A DNA stretch of 53,114 nt from Ralstonia sp. TCR112 (GCF_007997035.1 NZ_VOSS01000091.1:1-53114), one strand, 5' to 3'; shown: positions 37,763 to 46,812, numbered from the stretch's first letter. Notes: generated from the letters alone by a model not told the origin. A program made the numbers and translations.

Positions 37763-38560
37763 CTACCAGGTCTCGCCGAGGCCGAGATGACCGAGCGCCT
37801 CGCGCCGCAACGCGCTCAAGCGCGGGTCGCCGCGATGGCGGGGGTAAGGCAGATCCACCGTCAGTTCCGCCGTGATGCGCGCAGGGCGCGGGCTGAAGAT
37901 GACCACGCGCTGCGCCAGGAACAGCGCCTCCTCCACATCGTGCGTCACCAGCACGGTCGAGAAGCGCGCGCGCTGCCAGAGCGTCACCAGCTCGCTCTGC
38001 ATGGCCAGCCGCGTGAGTGAATCCAGCTTGCCCAGCGGCTCATCCAGCACCAGCAATTGCGGATCGTTGACCAGCGCACGCGCCAGCGCCACACGTTGCG
38101 CCATGCCGCCCGACAGCTCATGGGGAAACGCCCGATGAAAGCCGCCCAGGCCCACGCGTTCCAGCGCATCGTCCACGCGGTCACGCTCTGCGTTGAGCAC
38201 GCCGCGCGCTTGCAAGCCCAGCGCAACGTTGTCCCACACGCGCCGCCAGGGGTACAGCGTCGGATCCTGGAAGACGACCACACGCGAAGGGTCCGGCGCG
38301 TTGATGGGCGCATCGTCCTGCAGGATACGGCCGCGCGTGGGCGGCTCCAGCCCCGCAATCAGGCGCAGCAGCGTGGACTTGCCGCAGCCGCTTGGCCCAA
38401 GCAGCGCAACGAATTCGCCCGGTTGTATGGTCAGGCTCACACCGTCGAGCACCTGCAGCGGATTGGCGCGGCTGCCAAACCAGTGGCTGACGCCCTGCAC
38501 GTCGATGCGCGCCCCGACAGTGGCTGCAACCGGCGCCTCGCGTTCCAGCACGGCTACCAT
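37763..38560 (-). CDS. ssuB: Sulfonate ABC transporter ATP-binding protein (SsuB/TauB type)
   Basis: Cytoplasmic ATPase of an alkanesulfonate-type importer, 265 residues. It has Walker A LLGPSGCGKSTLLRLIAGLE, Q-loop VVFQDPTLYPWRRVWDNVAL, signature LSGGMAQRVALARAL, Walker B LLVLDEPLGKLD and switch His VLVTHDVEEAL. The first 7 bases overlap the end of the permease gene. The frame is intact. Confidence 0.92.
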   Translation of the reverse strand: MVAVLEREAPVAATVGARIDVQGVSHWFGSRANPLQVLDGVSLTIQPGEFVALLGPSGCGKSTLLRLIAGLEPPTRGRILQDDAPINAPDPSRVVVFQDPTLYPWRRVWDNVALGLQARGVLNAERDRVDDALERVGLGGFHRAFPHELSGGMAQRVALARALVNDPQLLVLDEPLGKLDSLTRLAMQSELVTLWQRARFSTVLVTHDVEEALFLAQRVVIFSPRPARITAELTVDLPYPRHRGDPRLSALRREALGHLGLGETW

Positions 38561-39591
38561 TTCAGCGTCCCCTTCTGCCAGACCAGCGCGCGGTCACGCA
38601 CCTTGAAGAGCAGCGTGATGATGCTGGAGAACAGCAGCGCCATGACGATCAGCGCGGCGTACATGTTGACGTACGATGCCCAGCCTTGCGCCCAGGTCAG
38701 GTACCAGCCGAGGCCCGACTTCACGCCCATCATTTCCGCCGTCACCAGCACCGTGAACGAGGCGCCCAGCCCCATGAACAGACCCACGAACACCTGCGGC
38801 AGCGCTGCCGGAATCGCCACACGCAGCACCAGGAACGCATTCGATGCGCCCAGCGTGCGCGCCACGTCGTAGTAGCTTTTGCTCACGCCCGCCACGCCGG
38901 ACCACGTGAGCACCGCCACCGGAAAGCCGGAAGCCAGGGCGATCAGGAAAGCCGCCGCCGAATAGCTCGACGGAAAGAAGTAGAACGTGATCGGCAACAG
39001 CGCCGTCGCCGGCAGCGGCCCCAGAATGCGCAGCACCGGATGCACCCAGTAGCCCACCGCGCGCGACCAGCCGATCGACACGCCCACCAGAAAGCCCGTC
39101 AACGCGCCCAGCAGATAACCGATGCCGAGCAGCTTGAGCGTATTCAACACGCTGTCGCCCAGACGCGGCCAATCTTCCGAATAGACCTCGATCAACGCCT
39201 GCGGCGGCGCAAAGAACGGTGTGGGCAATGCGCCGGACTTGGCCGTCAGCACCTCCCACAACGCCAGCACCGCAGGCACGGCGATCAGCCATGGCCCGGC
39301 CGGTTGCAGCGCTTCCTGCACGGGGCGCAACGGGGCCACATGGCCCGCCGCCAACGCCACCACGAACAGCGCAAGGCCAACAATCAACGCGGCAACGCCC
39401 AGCTCCGCCGTGAACGCCCAGTCGCTGAAGCCGACCACGTGGTTGGGCCAGCGCCACGTCAGCAGCCCGAAGGCGGCCCAGGCCAATGCGGCCACAGCGC
39501 CGGTGCGCCATGCCCCTCCGCGCTCGACGGCATCGGCAAATGGGTTGGAGAGCGCGGCGGGCGCCTCCAGTGTTTGCGGGATGGTGCTCAT
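38554..39591 (-). CDS. ssuC: Sulfonate ABC transporter permease (SsuC/TauC type)
   Basis: 345-residue inner-membrane permease, longer than the usual roughly 260 because of an N-terminal extension with extra hydrophobic helices (TGAVAALAWAAFGLLTW, GVAALIVGLALFVVALAAG). The binding-protein-dependent transport domain follows: LNTLKLLGIGYLLGALTGFL, then the EAA-like loop YYDVARTLGASNAFLVLRVA, IPAALPQVFVGLFMGLGASF. The extension may add two to three helices relative to E. coli SsuC. It overlaps ssuB by 7 bases. Confidence 0.9.
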   Translation of the reverse strand: MSTIPQTLEAPAALSNPFADAVERGGAWRTGAVAALAWAAFGLLTWRWPNHVVGFSDWAFTAELGVAALIVGLALFVVALAAGHVAPLRPVQEALQPAGPWLIAVPAVLALWEVLTAKSGALPTPFFAPPQALIEVYSEDWPRLGDSVLNTLKLLGIGYLLGALTGFLVGVSIGWSRAVGYWVHPVLRILGPLPATALLPITFYFFPSSYSAAAFLIALASGFPVAVLTWSGVAGVSKSYYDVARTLGASNAFLVLRVAIPAALPQVFVGLFMGLGASFTVLVTAEMMGVKSGLGWYLTWAQGWASYVNMYAALIVMALLFSSIITLLFKVRDRALVWQKGTLKW

Positions 39592-39634
39592 GTCGATGTG
39601 TTCCTCATGTACTCACATGCTCACGCGCCGTGCG

Positions 39635-40642
39635 TCATGCCAGCACATTCACGTACACGTGCTGCGCCAGGCGCTGCGGATCGGTGGTCTTCTTGATGAC
39701 GCCGATGCGGCGGAAGTCTTCCGCGTAGAAAGCGATCTCGTCGCGCAGGTCGACGCCGGTCGGGTGATGTGTGTACGTGAGCGTGGCGTAGAGCTTGCGC
39801 AAGTCGTCAAGCGCCACCTTGGGCGAATACTTGGCAAACACCTTGGCGGCCTCATTCGGGTTTTCGTTGACGAAATCCGTGGCTTGCACAATCGAGCGCG
39901 CCAGTGCCGATGCCGTCGGGCGGTCATTGCGGACCAGTTCGCCGCGTGCGCCGATCACGCAGCAGACCTTGCGCGCGTATTCACCGGAGAGGTTGGTGGC
40001 CAGTTCCACGTAGGCGCCGTTCGTGCGCTTCTCCAGCAGGTAGAGATTCGGATCGCCGTCGGCAATCGCCTGGATCTCGCCCTTGTCCACTGCCACGCCC
40101 AGCAGGTCGGCCGGGTACTGGCGCCAGGTGATGTCCTTGTCCGGGTCAATGCCGTTCTTGGCCAGCAAGATGGTGAAGAAGTGCTTGCCCGGCGCGGCAA
40201 GATCGCTCACGCCCACGGTCTTTCCCTTGAGCGCCGCCAGGTTCGTGACGCCCGCCGCCTTGGAGCCCACAAGCCGCACACAACCGCCATGCGAGCTGCC
40301 GATGATCTTCACGTCGAAGCCCGCCTCCAGCGGCTTGAGCCAGCGGTGGATCATGCCGACTGCCGCGTCGGCCTTGCCGGTGGCGATGGATTCGAGCAGT
40401 TGATCGGTCGAGCCGCTGTAGTTGATCAGGTCGACGTGCAGCCCGTTCTTTTCGAAGAAGCCGCGTTCCTGCGCCACCACGATGGGCGTCAGGCAAAACG
40501 AGTTCTGGTTCCAGGCAAACGTCAGCTTGCGCTGTTGCGAGTAGGCCTTGCGGCCCAGGATCAATGCCGGTGCGGCTAGCGCAGTGGCGGCCGCTGCGTG
40601 CAATAGCTTGCGGCGCGAGATGCCCGCGGTCTCTTCGCTCAT
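39635..40642 (-). CDS. ssuA: Sulfonate-type ABC transporter substrate-binding protein, Tat signal
   Basis: 335 residues, starting at MSEETAGISRRKLLHAAAA (40642). The twin-arginine SRRKLLH and Ala-rich stretch indicate export. The mature protein shows KLTFAWNQNSFCLTPIVVAQ, GFFEKNGLHVDLINYSGSTD, LESIATGKADAAVGMIHRWL and AALKGKTVGVSDLAAPGKHF, consistent with the SsuA/NMT1-like family. In this sequence the frame runs open into the upstream aldolase gene, so an automated call would show a 637-residue fusion. That is an artefact of the missing base near 40730. It lies 43 bases before the permease gene. Confidence 0.88.
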   Translation of the reverse strand: MSEETAGISRRKLLHAAAATALAAPALILGRKAYSQQRKLTFAWNQNSFCLTPIVVAQERGFFEKNGLHVDLINYSGSTDQLLESIATGKADAAVGMIHRWLKPLEAGFDVKIIGSSHGGCVRLVGSKAAGVTNLAALKGKTVGVSDLAAPGKHFFTILLAKNGIDPDKDITWRQYPADLLGVAVDKGEIQAIADGDPNLYLLEKRTNGAYVELATNLSGEYARKVCCVIGARGELVRNDRPTASALARSIVQATDFVNENPNEAAKVFAKYSPKVALDDLRKLYATLTYTHHPTGVDLRDEIAFYAEDFRRIGVIKKTTDPQRLAQHVYVNVLA

Positions 40643-40709
40643 TGAATGCTCCCCGTGATGATGTGTTCGATGTGTTGGATGTGTTCGACCTGTTCTGTCA
40701 GGCGGCGGC

Positions 40710-41548
40710 TTAATCGAGCACGTCCGGCTCGCCGCGACCAGGCCGGCGTACAGGCTCTCGAATGCGTGCAGCGCGCCCTCCTGCCCGCCCACCTGGCTGT
40801 GCGTGTGGCGCGCCGTGGCGGCATCGATCGGCTGCGGTGTGCCGGCGGCCTCGGCCAGCAGTTGCGTGTGGGCAGCGTTGTCCAGCGCGATGTACCACCA
40901 TGCCGCGGCTTCCACCGTCGGGCCGGCCGTGAGAATGCCGTGGTTCTTCAGGATCACGCCCTTGTGCGTACCGCCGTCGGGCTTGGTCAGCGCATGCGCG
41001 ATGCGCTCGCCCTCGCTGGAATCGACCACCATGCCGGTGAAGTCGTCGAACAGCGCATGGTCTTCATAGAACGAGCATGCATCCTGCGTGAGCGGATCCA
41101 GCGGCCGACCCAGCGTCGACCACGCCTTGCCGTAGGTCGAATGGGTGTGCGCCGCAGCCACGATGTGCGGATGCGCTTCGTGAATCGCCGCATGAATCGC
41201 AAACGCCGCCTTGTTGAGCGGCCGGTTGCCGATGACGGTCTCGCCACGCGCGTTCACGAGCAGGAGGTCCGACACCTTGATGCGCGAGAAATGCACCCCC
41301 AGCGGGTTGACCCAGAGGTGGTCCGTCAACTCCGGATCGCGTGCGGTGATGTGCCCCGCCAGCCCGAGGTCGAAGCCGTGCCGCGCAAACAGGCGGAACG
41401 CGCCTGCAAGGCGCTCCTGCCGATGGCGCCGCTCGGCCTCGAGCGTCGGCCGCGTGGCGGGTGGATCAAACCAGAACTTCTGCTGCGGCGTGCTGTTCAG
41501 CTTGAGCGTGGACGATGCCGGGCGCTCGATGGAAAGGACTGCGCTCAT
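40710..41548 (-). pseudogene. Class II aldolase/adducin-family protein, frameshift near its stop
   Basis: Probable metal-dependent aldolase or decarboxylase of about 279 residues. Class II motifs: RHGFDLGLAGHITARDPELT, HLWVNPLGVHFSRIKVSDLL, AIHAAIHEAHPHIVAAAHTH with the zinc His pair, and HKGVILKNHGILTAGPTVEA with the third His. A missing base at about 40730 (GCGGCGAGCC, expected GCGGCCGAGCC) loses the natural end AGLVAASEPDVLD-stop at 40710 and fuses the frame to the next gene. All catalytic residues are before the shift. It lies 9 bases after ssuD. A substrate such as a sulfolactaldehyde-type compound is speculation. Confidence 0.85.
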
Positions 41549-41557
41549 GCCCGTGCC

Positions 41558-42649
41558 TCACGCGGCCTTGCGCTGCGCATCACGCTGCGCGACCAGCTCG
41601 CGCACGCGCGGGATGAGCGTGCGGCCGTAATCCACCACGTCTTCCAGCGGATCAAAACCGCGGATCAGGAAGGTGGTGACGCCCAGGTCGTAGTAGTCGA
41701 GCAGCGCATCGGCCACTTGCTCCGGCGTGCCGACCAGCGCGGTGGAATTGGAGCGTCCGCCGGTTTCCTTGGCGATGGCCGTCCACAAACGTTTGTCGAC
41801 GCGCTCGCCTTGTTCGGCTGCCGCGAGCAGGCGGCGTGCGCCCTCGCTCTGTTGCGGGCCGCCTCGGCTGTAGCCCTGCTGCACACGCAGCGCGCGCGTC
41901 CGCTCAAGGATGTTCTCTGCCCGTGCCCAGGCGGCGTCTTCCGTTTCCGCCAGGATTGGGCGGAACGACACAGAAAACCGGATGCTGCGGCCGTGCTTGG
42001 CGGCTTCCGCCCGCACGCGCGTTGTCAGATCGCGCACCTGGTCGAGCGACTCACCCCACAGCGCATACACGTCGGCATGCTTGCCGGCCACCTCGACGGC
42101 CACGTCCGAAGCACCACCGAAGTAGATCGGCACATGGGGCTTCTGCGCGGGCTTCACTTCAGAGAAACCTTGCTCGAAGCGATAGAACGTGCCCTCGTGG
42201 TCGAACGGCTTCGACTCTGTCCAGATGCGCCGCAGGATGCCCAGGTATTCGTCCGTGCGTGCATAGCGCTGGTCGTGGTCGAGGTAGTCGCCATCGCGAC
42301 GCTGCTCGCTGTCGGAGCCGCCCGAGATGAAGTGCACGCCCAGGCGGCCACCGGTGAACTGATCCAGCGTGGCAATCTGGCGCGCGGCCAGCGTCGGATT
42401 GGTAAACCCGGGCCGGTGCGCAAGCATGAAGTGGATGCGCTCCGTCAACGCGGCTGCATACGAAATCGTGAGCGTGGCCGACGGCCCCGTTGAATGGTGC
42501 GGCACAAGGATGCGATCAAAGCCGGCCTGCTCGTGCGCCTGTGCAAAGGCACGTACGTAATCGCGGTCGATCACGGGCCCGTTCGGATCGGGCGGGTGAA
42601 TTTCCGACTGCTTCTGGCTTTGGATCATGCCGATGAAATCGACGCTCAT
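41558..42649 (-). CDS. ssuD: LLM-class FMNH2-dependent alkanesulfonate monooxygenase (SsuD-like)
   Basis: Cleaves the C-S bond of sulfonates with reduced flavin, releasing sulfite and aldehyde. I start at MSVDFIGMIQSQKQSEIH (42649), with GGAG 5 bases upstream; the longer frame from 42691 lacks support. 363 residues, near the usual 360-380. Luciferase-like elements: GFDRILVPHHSTGPSATLTI, HFMLAHRPGFTNPTLAARQI, FTGGRLGVHFISGGSDSEQ, and VGTPEQVADALLDYYDLGVT. It is first in the seven-gene leftward operon. A partner flavin reductase is not in this operon. Confidence 0.88.
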   Translation of the reverse strand: MSVDFIGMIQSQKQSEIHPPDPNGPVIDRDYVRAFAQAHEQAGFDRILVPHHSTGPSATLTISYAAALTERIHFMLAHRPGFTNPTLAARQIATLDQFTGGRLGVHFISGGSDSEQRRDGDYLDHDQRYARTDEYLGILRRIWTESKPFDHEGTFYRFEQGFSEVKPAQKPHVPIYFGGASDVAVEVAGKHADVYALWGESLDQVRDLTTRVRAEAAKHGRSIRFSVSFRPILAETEDAAWARAENILERTRALRVQQGYSRGGPQQSEGARRLLAAAEQGERVDKRLWTAIAKETGGRSNSTALVGTPEQVADALLDYYDLGVTTFLIRGFDPLEDVVDYGRTLIPRVRELVAQRDAQRKAA

Positions 42650-42846
42650 GCTGGCTCCATTCCGCATATCGTTAGAAGACTTGCGAGGCAATGCGCCCCG
42701 CCATGAATGCGAATGAAGTTACGTCACCACCCGCATTGCACTAACGAATAATTTCAACGCTGCATATACGGCATAGGTCGTTCGCGGCGCGTGGCAACCC
42801 GGATACGCTGTGCGCCAATGTCACCTGCTTCGCACATTGCATCGCC

Positions 42847-44055
42847 ATGTCGCCTGCTCCCTTGCATCGCCTGCCAACGCCGCCCGACCGGCTTGCCGAA
42901 GTGCTGGCCACCATTGCTCCGCAGCTGGCCGCGTCAGCCGCAGAGCATGATGTGCAGGGCAGCTTCCCGCATGACAACTTCGCGCTGCTGCACGCCTCGG
43001 GCCTGATTGCACAGGTCATCCCGCAAACGCATGGCGGTGGTGGCGCCGGCCTGCAGACGGCACGCCAGATCATTGCGTCCATCGCCCATGCCGATGCAGC
43101 CACCGCGTTGGTGCTGACCATGACGTACCTGCAGCACCGCGCCATCGCACGTGCCGATACACGCTGGCCCACACACGTGAGGCAACAGGTGTTTGCCACC
43201 GCCCTGAATGAAGGCGCGCTCATCAACGCGCTGCGCGTGGAGCCCGACCTGGGCACGCCCGCACGCGGCGGCTTGCCCGCCACCGTGGCGACGCGCGTGG
43301 GCAACAACTGGCGCATCCGGGGCCGCAAGCTCTACAGCACCGGCAGCCCTGCGCTGCGCTGGCTGGCCGTGTGGGGACGCACCGATGAAGCCGAGCCGCG
43401 CGTGGGGATCTTTCTCGTGCCGCGCCCGTTGCCGGAAACGCCGGGCATCCGCATTGAAGAAACCTGGAACCACCTGGGCCTGCGTGCCTCGGGCAGCCAC
43501 GACGTCGTCCTGGAAGATGTGGAGATTCCGCTCGACCACGCCGTCGACATCCGCCCTGCTGCCGAATGGCCGGTACACGGCGCCGCACAAGCCGACACCA
43601 GCGCGCAGCTCGACCAGCAAGCCTGGATGAACGTGCTGCTCGGCAGCCTGTACGACGCCGTGGCCCAGGCCGCGCGCGACTGGCTTGTCGCGTTCCTGAA
43701 CACGCGTGCGCCGGCCAACCTGGGCGGGCCGCTGGCCACGCTGCCGCGCATGCAGGAAGCCGCGGGCGAGATCGCCGCCGCGCTGCGCACCAACCGCGTC
43801 CTGCTCGATCACGCAGCTGAGGCCGCAGATGCCGGCTCGCCGCTTTCCATGACCGACAGCGGGCTGCTCAAGTACACCGTCACCACCAACGCGATCCGCG
43901 CCGTGGAGCTGGCGTTGCAGCTGTCCGGCAACCATGGGCTGTCGCGCCACAACCCGCTCGAGCGCCACTATCGCGATGTGCTGTGCAGCCGCATCCACAC
44001 GCCGCAGAACGATTCCATCCTGCTGGCAGCCGGCCGCACTGCGCTCGGGGTTTAG
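42847..44055 (+). CDS. Acyl-CoA dehydrogenase-like flavin monooxygenase (SfnB/DszC type)
   Basis: 402-residue protein of the acyl-CoA dehydrogenase fold, divergent from ssuD. It shows IAQVIPQTHGGGGAGLQTAR, LVLTMTYLQHRAIARADTRW, IRGRKLYSTGSPALRWLAVW, WNHLGLRASGSHDVVLEDVE and LSGNHGLSRHNPLERHYRDV. The last resembles DszC/SfnB-type flavin monooxygenases more than true acyl-CoA dehydrogenases. In a sulfur-acquisition cluster it may oxidise an organosulfur substrate. There is no obvious strong ribosome site before ATG 42847, so the start is moderately certain. Confidence 0.8.
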   Translation: MSPAPLHRLPTPPDRLAEVLATIAPQLAASAAEHDVQGSFPHDNFALLHASGLIAQVIPQTHGGGGAGLQTARQIIASIAHADAATALVLTMTYLQHRAIARADTRWPTHVRQQVFATALNEGALINALRVEPDLGTPARGGLPATVATRVGNNWRIRGRKLYSTGSPALRWLAVWGRTDEAEPRVGIFLVPRPLPETPGIRIEETWNHLGLRASGSHDVVLEDVEIPLDHAVDIRPAAEWPVHGAAQADTSAQLDQQAWMNVLLGSLYDAVAQAARDWLVAFLNTRAPANLGGPLATLPRMQEAAGEIAAALRTNRVLLDHAAEAADAGSPLSMTDSGLLKYTVTTNAIRAVELALQLSGNHGLSRHNPLERHYRDVLCSRIHTPQNDSILLAAGRTALGV

Positions 44056-44115
44056 CTGGACGTCGCCCATCAAGTCCAGCAAGATGCACCGAAACCCCAC
44101 ATCAGGAACCCGCCG

Positions 44116-44783
44116 ATGAGCACGCCCGCCCTCGCTGCCGCTTCCGCTGCTGTTTCCGCTGCCGTTTCCTCTGCGGCACCCGCAATCCAGTCCATCGCAC
44201 CGCTGCGTGATTTCGTGACTGCGCTGTCGCGCCTGCTGGATCAGCAGCCGACCGAAGCCGAGATCCTCTCGCGCGCCGGAGCCCTGCTCGGCGCGCTTGT
44301 CGCCCGCGACGACTGGTTGCCCGCTGAATACGCGCAGCCGCACCCCGAGCACTTCCAGCAGTTCCTGCTGCATGCCGATTCCGGCGAGCGCTTTTCCATC
44401 GTCAGCTTTGTCTGGGGCCCGGCCAGCGCACCCCGATCCACGACCACACCACGTGGGGCCTGATCGGCATGCTGCGCGGCGCTGAATACTCGCAACCGTT
44501 CAAGCTCGACGCGCAAGGCAAACCGGAACCCGACGGCCCGGCCATCCGCCTGGAGCCGGGCGCTGTGGAACACGTCTCGCCGCGCGTGGGGGACATCCAC
44601 CGCGTGCACAACGCCTTTGACGATCGCACGTCGATCAGCATCCACGTCTACGGCGGCAACATCGGCGGCATCCACCGCTCCGTCTATACGGAAGACGGCG
44701 AACGCAAGCCTTTCGTCTCCGGCTATTCGAATACCCATCTGCCCAATCTCTGGGACCGTTCCAAGGACACGCCTGCATCATGA
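44116..44783 (+). pseudogene. Cysteine dioxygenase-family thiol dioxygenase, single-base frameshift
   Basis: Cupin non-haem iron enzyme that oxidises a thiol to a sulfinate. The first about 100 residues read MSTPALAAASAAVSAAVSSA to SIVSFVWGP. The rest reads in another frame from GQRTPIHDHTTWGLIGMLRG to NLWDRSKDTPAS. One G is missing at about 44421 (CCCGGCC, expected CCCGGGCC), so the shift falls just before the two iron His of the PIHDH motif. The third His is in DIHRVHNAF. WGPGQRTPIHDH with Gln rather than Arg chemistry suggests a 3-mercaptopropionate-type dioxygenase (inference). Corrected length is about 222 residues. It overlaps the rhodanese gene by ATGA. Confidence 0.86.
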
Positions 44784-46418
44784 GCACCACCATCGACGCC
44801 ATCGAATCGCCGGTCGCTGCACCGCTGGCCGAAACCCACGTGCCGACACTGGCGTATGCCGACGTGCGCGCCGCCCTGCTGGCCCGCAAGGAGATCGCGC
44901 TGGTCGACGTCCGTGAGGAAGACCCGTACGCACAAGCGCACCCGCTGTGGGCAGCCAACCTGCCGCTCTCCCGGCTGGAGCTGGAAGCGTGGTCGCGCAT
45001 TCCGCGCCGCGATACGTTGATCGTGCTGTACGGCGTGCACGATGGCGTGGACCTCGCTCCGCGCGCGGCGGCCAAGCTGGCTGAACTGGGCTATACGCGC
45101 GTGTACCTGCTCGAAGGCGGCCTCGATGGCTGGCGCGCGCCGGCGGCGAAGTGTTCCAGGACGTCAACGTGCCCAGCAAGGCCTTTGGCGAATACGTGGA
45201 AGCGCATCGCCACACGCCGTCGTTCAGCGCGCAGGAAGTCAAGGCGCTGCTTGATGCCAAGCGCGACGTGATGATCGTCGATGCGCGCCGCTATGAAGAA
45301 TTTCAGACCATGAGCATCCCCACGGCGACGAGCGTGCCGGGCGCCGAGTTGGTGTTGCGCATCCGCGAGCTGGCGCCGGACCCGAACACGCAGGTCATCG
45401 TCAATTGCGCGGGGCGCACGCGCAGCATCATCGGCACGCAATCGCTCGTGAATGCCGGTATTCCCAACCCGGTGGCGGCACTGCGCAACGGCACCATCGG
45501 CTGGCTGCTGGCCGACCAAGTGCTGGACCATGGCGCCAGCGCCGTCACCCGCAGGACGTGTCTGCCGAAACGCGCGCGCAGGCCCAGGCCGATGCACGCG
45601 CCGTGGCCGAACGCGCCAACGTGCCGCGCATTGCGCTGGCTGAGGTTGCCAAACTCGAGACACCGGACCGCACGGTCTACAAGCTCGACGTGCGCACGCC
45701 CGAGGAATATGCCGCCGGCCACCTGCCCGGCTTTGCCAGCGCGCCCGGCGGCCAGCTCGTGCAGGAAACCGACCACACGGCTGCCGTGCGCGGCGCCCGC
45801 ATCGTCCTGGCCGATGACGACGGCGTGCGCGCCGACATGTCCGCCTCGTGGCTCGCGCAAATGGGCTGGGAGGTCTATGTCGTCGATCCGATCGACGCCA
45901 GCCAGCGCAACGTCACCGGCACGTGGCAGACGCCCGCTCCACAATCTCCGGCCGTGCGCACGGTCGACGCCCGCGCCTTGGCCGGCTGGCTGGAAGCGGG
46001 CGACACCGCCGTCATCGACGTCACGCGCAGCGCCAACTACGTTGCGCGGCATATTCCGGGGGCGTGGTTTGCCGTGCGCTCCGACTTGCCCGCGGCGCTG
46101 GCGCGCATCCCGGCGGCCCGCCGCTACGTGCTGACGTGCGGCTCCAGCCAGCTCGCCCGCTTTGCCGCCGCCGACCTTGCCAAGCTGACGCAGGCCGAGG
46201 TGTGGGTGCTCGACGGAGGCACCGCAGCATGGGTGGCCGCCGGTCTGCCCGTTGAAGCCGGCGAGACCCGCCTGGCCTCACCCCGCATCGACCGCTACCG
46301 CCGCCCGTATGAAGGCACGAGCGCGCCGCGCACCGCCATGCAGGCCTATCTCGACTGGGAGTTCGGTCTGGTGGAGCAGCTGCGGCGCGACGGAACGCAC
46401 GGGTTCCGGGTCATCTGA
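44780..46418 (+). pseudogene. Four-domain rhodanese-like sulfurtransferase, two single-base frameshifts
   Basis: About 546 residues after correction, with four rhodanese folds. Domain 1 (VDVREEDPYAQAHPLWAANL) has LYGVHDG where the active loop should be, so no Cys. Domain 2 (VIVDARRYEEFQTMSIPTAT) has VNCAGRTRSIIG with an active Cys. Domain 3 (YKLDVRTPEEYAAGHLPGFA) has LADDDGVRADM, no Cys. Domain 4 (AVIDVTRSANYVARHIPGAW) has LTCGSSQLARF with a Cys. Bases are missing at about 45138 (between domains 1 and 2) and 45540 (before domain 3). Domains pair as inactive-active twice. It overlaps the dioxygenase gene, suggesting it handles the sulfite or sulfane product. Confidence 0.87.
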
Positions 46419-46812
46419 GGGGCCGCAAAGGTTCGGAACGTCACGCTTGGCGTTCTGAACTCGACACTTGGGGTTCCAACACGCCACGCTTGAGGTTCCA
46501 GACGCCGCGCTTGAGGTTCCGAACTCCATCGGTGGCGTTCGGAACGTGACCGGTGGCGTTCAGAACCTCGATATCTCGTAGTCCGAACGCCAACATTGAG
46601 GTTCTGAACGCCATGCATGGGGTTCCAAACCCCGCACGCCGGGTTCGTCACCCCGAACGTGAGGTCTGGAACCCCGTGATTGGCGTCTCAAACTCCACAT
46701 ACGCCTCCGCTCACTTGCTTGCTAACGCCGCTCACAACGAGCGATAACAAAACTCGTTTTGCGCATAAGCCGGCGTTGAGTAGCATCGGGACTTCCTCGC
46801 AGAGGTTCCGGC
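46419..46812. other. Gene-free stretch containing a tandem repeat array
   Basis: 394 bases between the rhodanese and EamA genes. Most is the 21-bp repeat array at 46431-46693. The last 100 bases include an inverted repeat, AACGAG at 46736-46741 and CTCGTT at 46753-46758, and probably the EamA promoter. Short open frames across the array in either strand are only the repeat translated into seven-residue periods (for example EVLNAMH, GVPNPAR). I do not call them genes. Confidence 0.7.
46431..46693. repeat. Array of 13 degenerate 21-bp units with palindromic GTTCnGAAC core
   Basis: Unit cores start at 46431, 46452, 46473, 46495, 46516, 46537, 46558, 46581, 46601, 46622, 46643, 46664 and 46685, giving steps of 21, 21, 22, 21, 21, 21, 23, 20, 21, 21, 21 and 21. 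The core is GG, any base, GTTC, any base, GAAC, often followed by a C-rich stretch and CTT. Five cores are perfect GTTCnGAAC, and most others differ by one or two bases. The spacing equals two helical turns, so every core faces the same side of the DNA. There are no unique spacers, so this is not CRISPR. Confidence 0.85.

Noticed and set aside
39635-41548. A 637-residue fusion of class II aldolase with a binding protein
   Set aside because: The join reads through a Tat signal and a ribosome-site region. Restoring one base near 40730 gives a natural stop at 40710 and two normal proteins.
46431-46693. CRISPR array
   Set aside because: Units abut at 21 bp with no unique spacers, the repeats are degenerate, and no cas genes are nearby.
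46346-46747. Small genes encoded within the 21-bp array (64-101 codons, either strand)
   Set aside because: The open frames come from the repeat period being a multiple of three. There are no ribosome sites, and the frame is lost where spacing is 20, 22 or 23.
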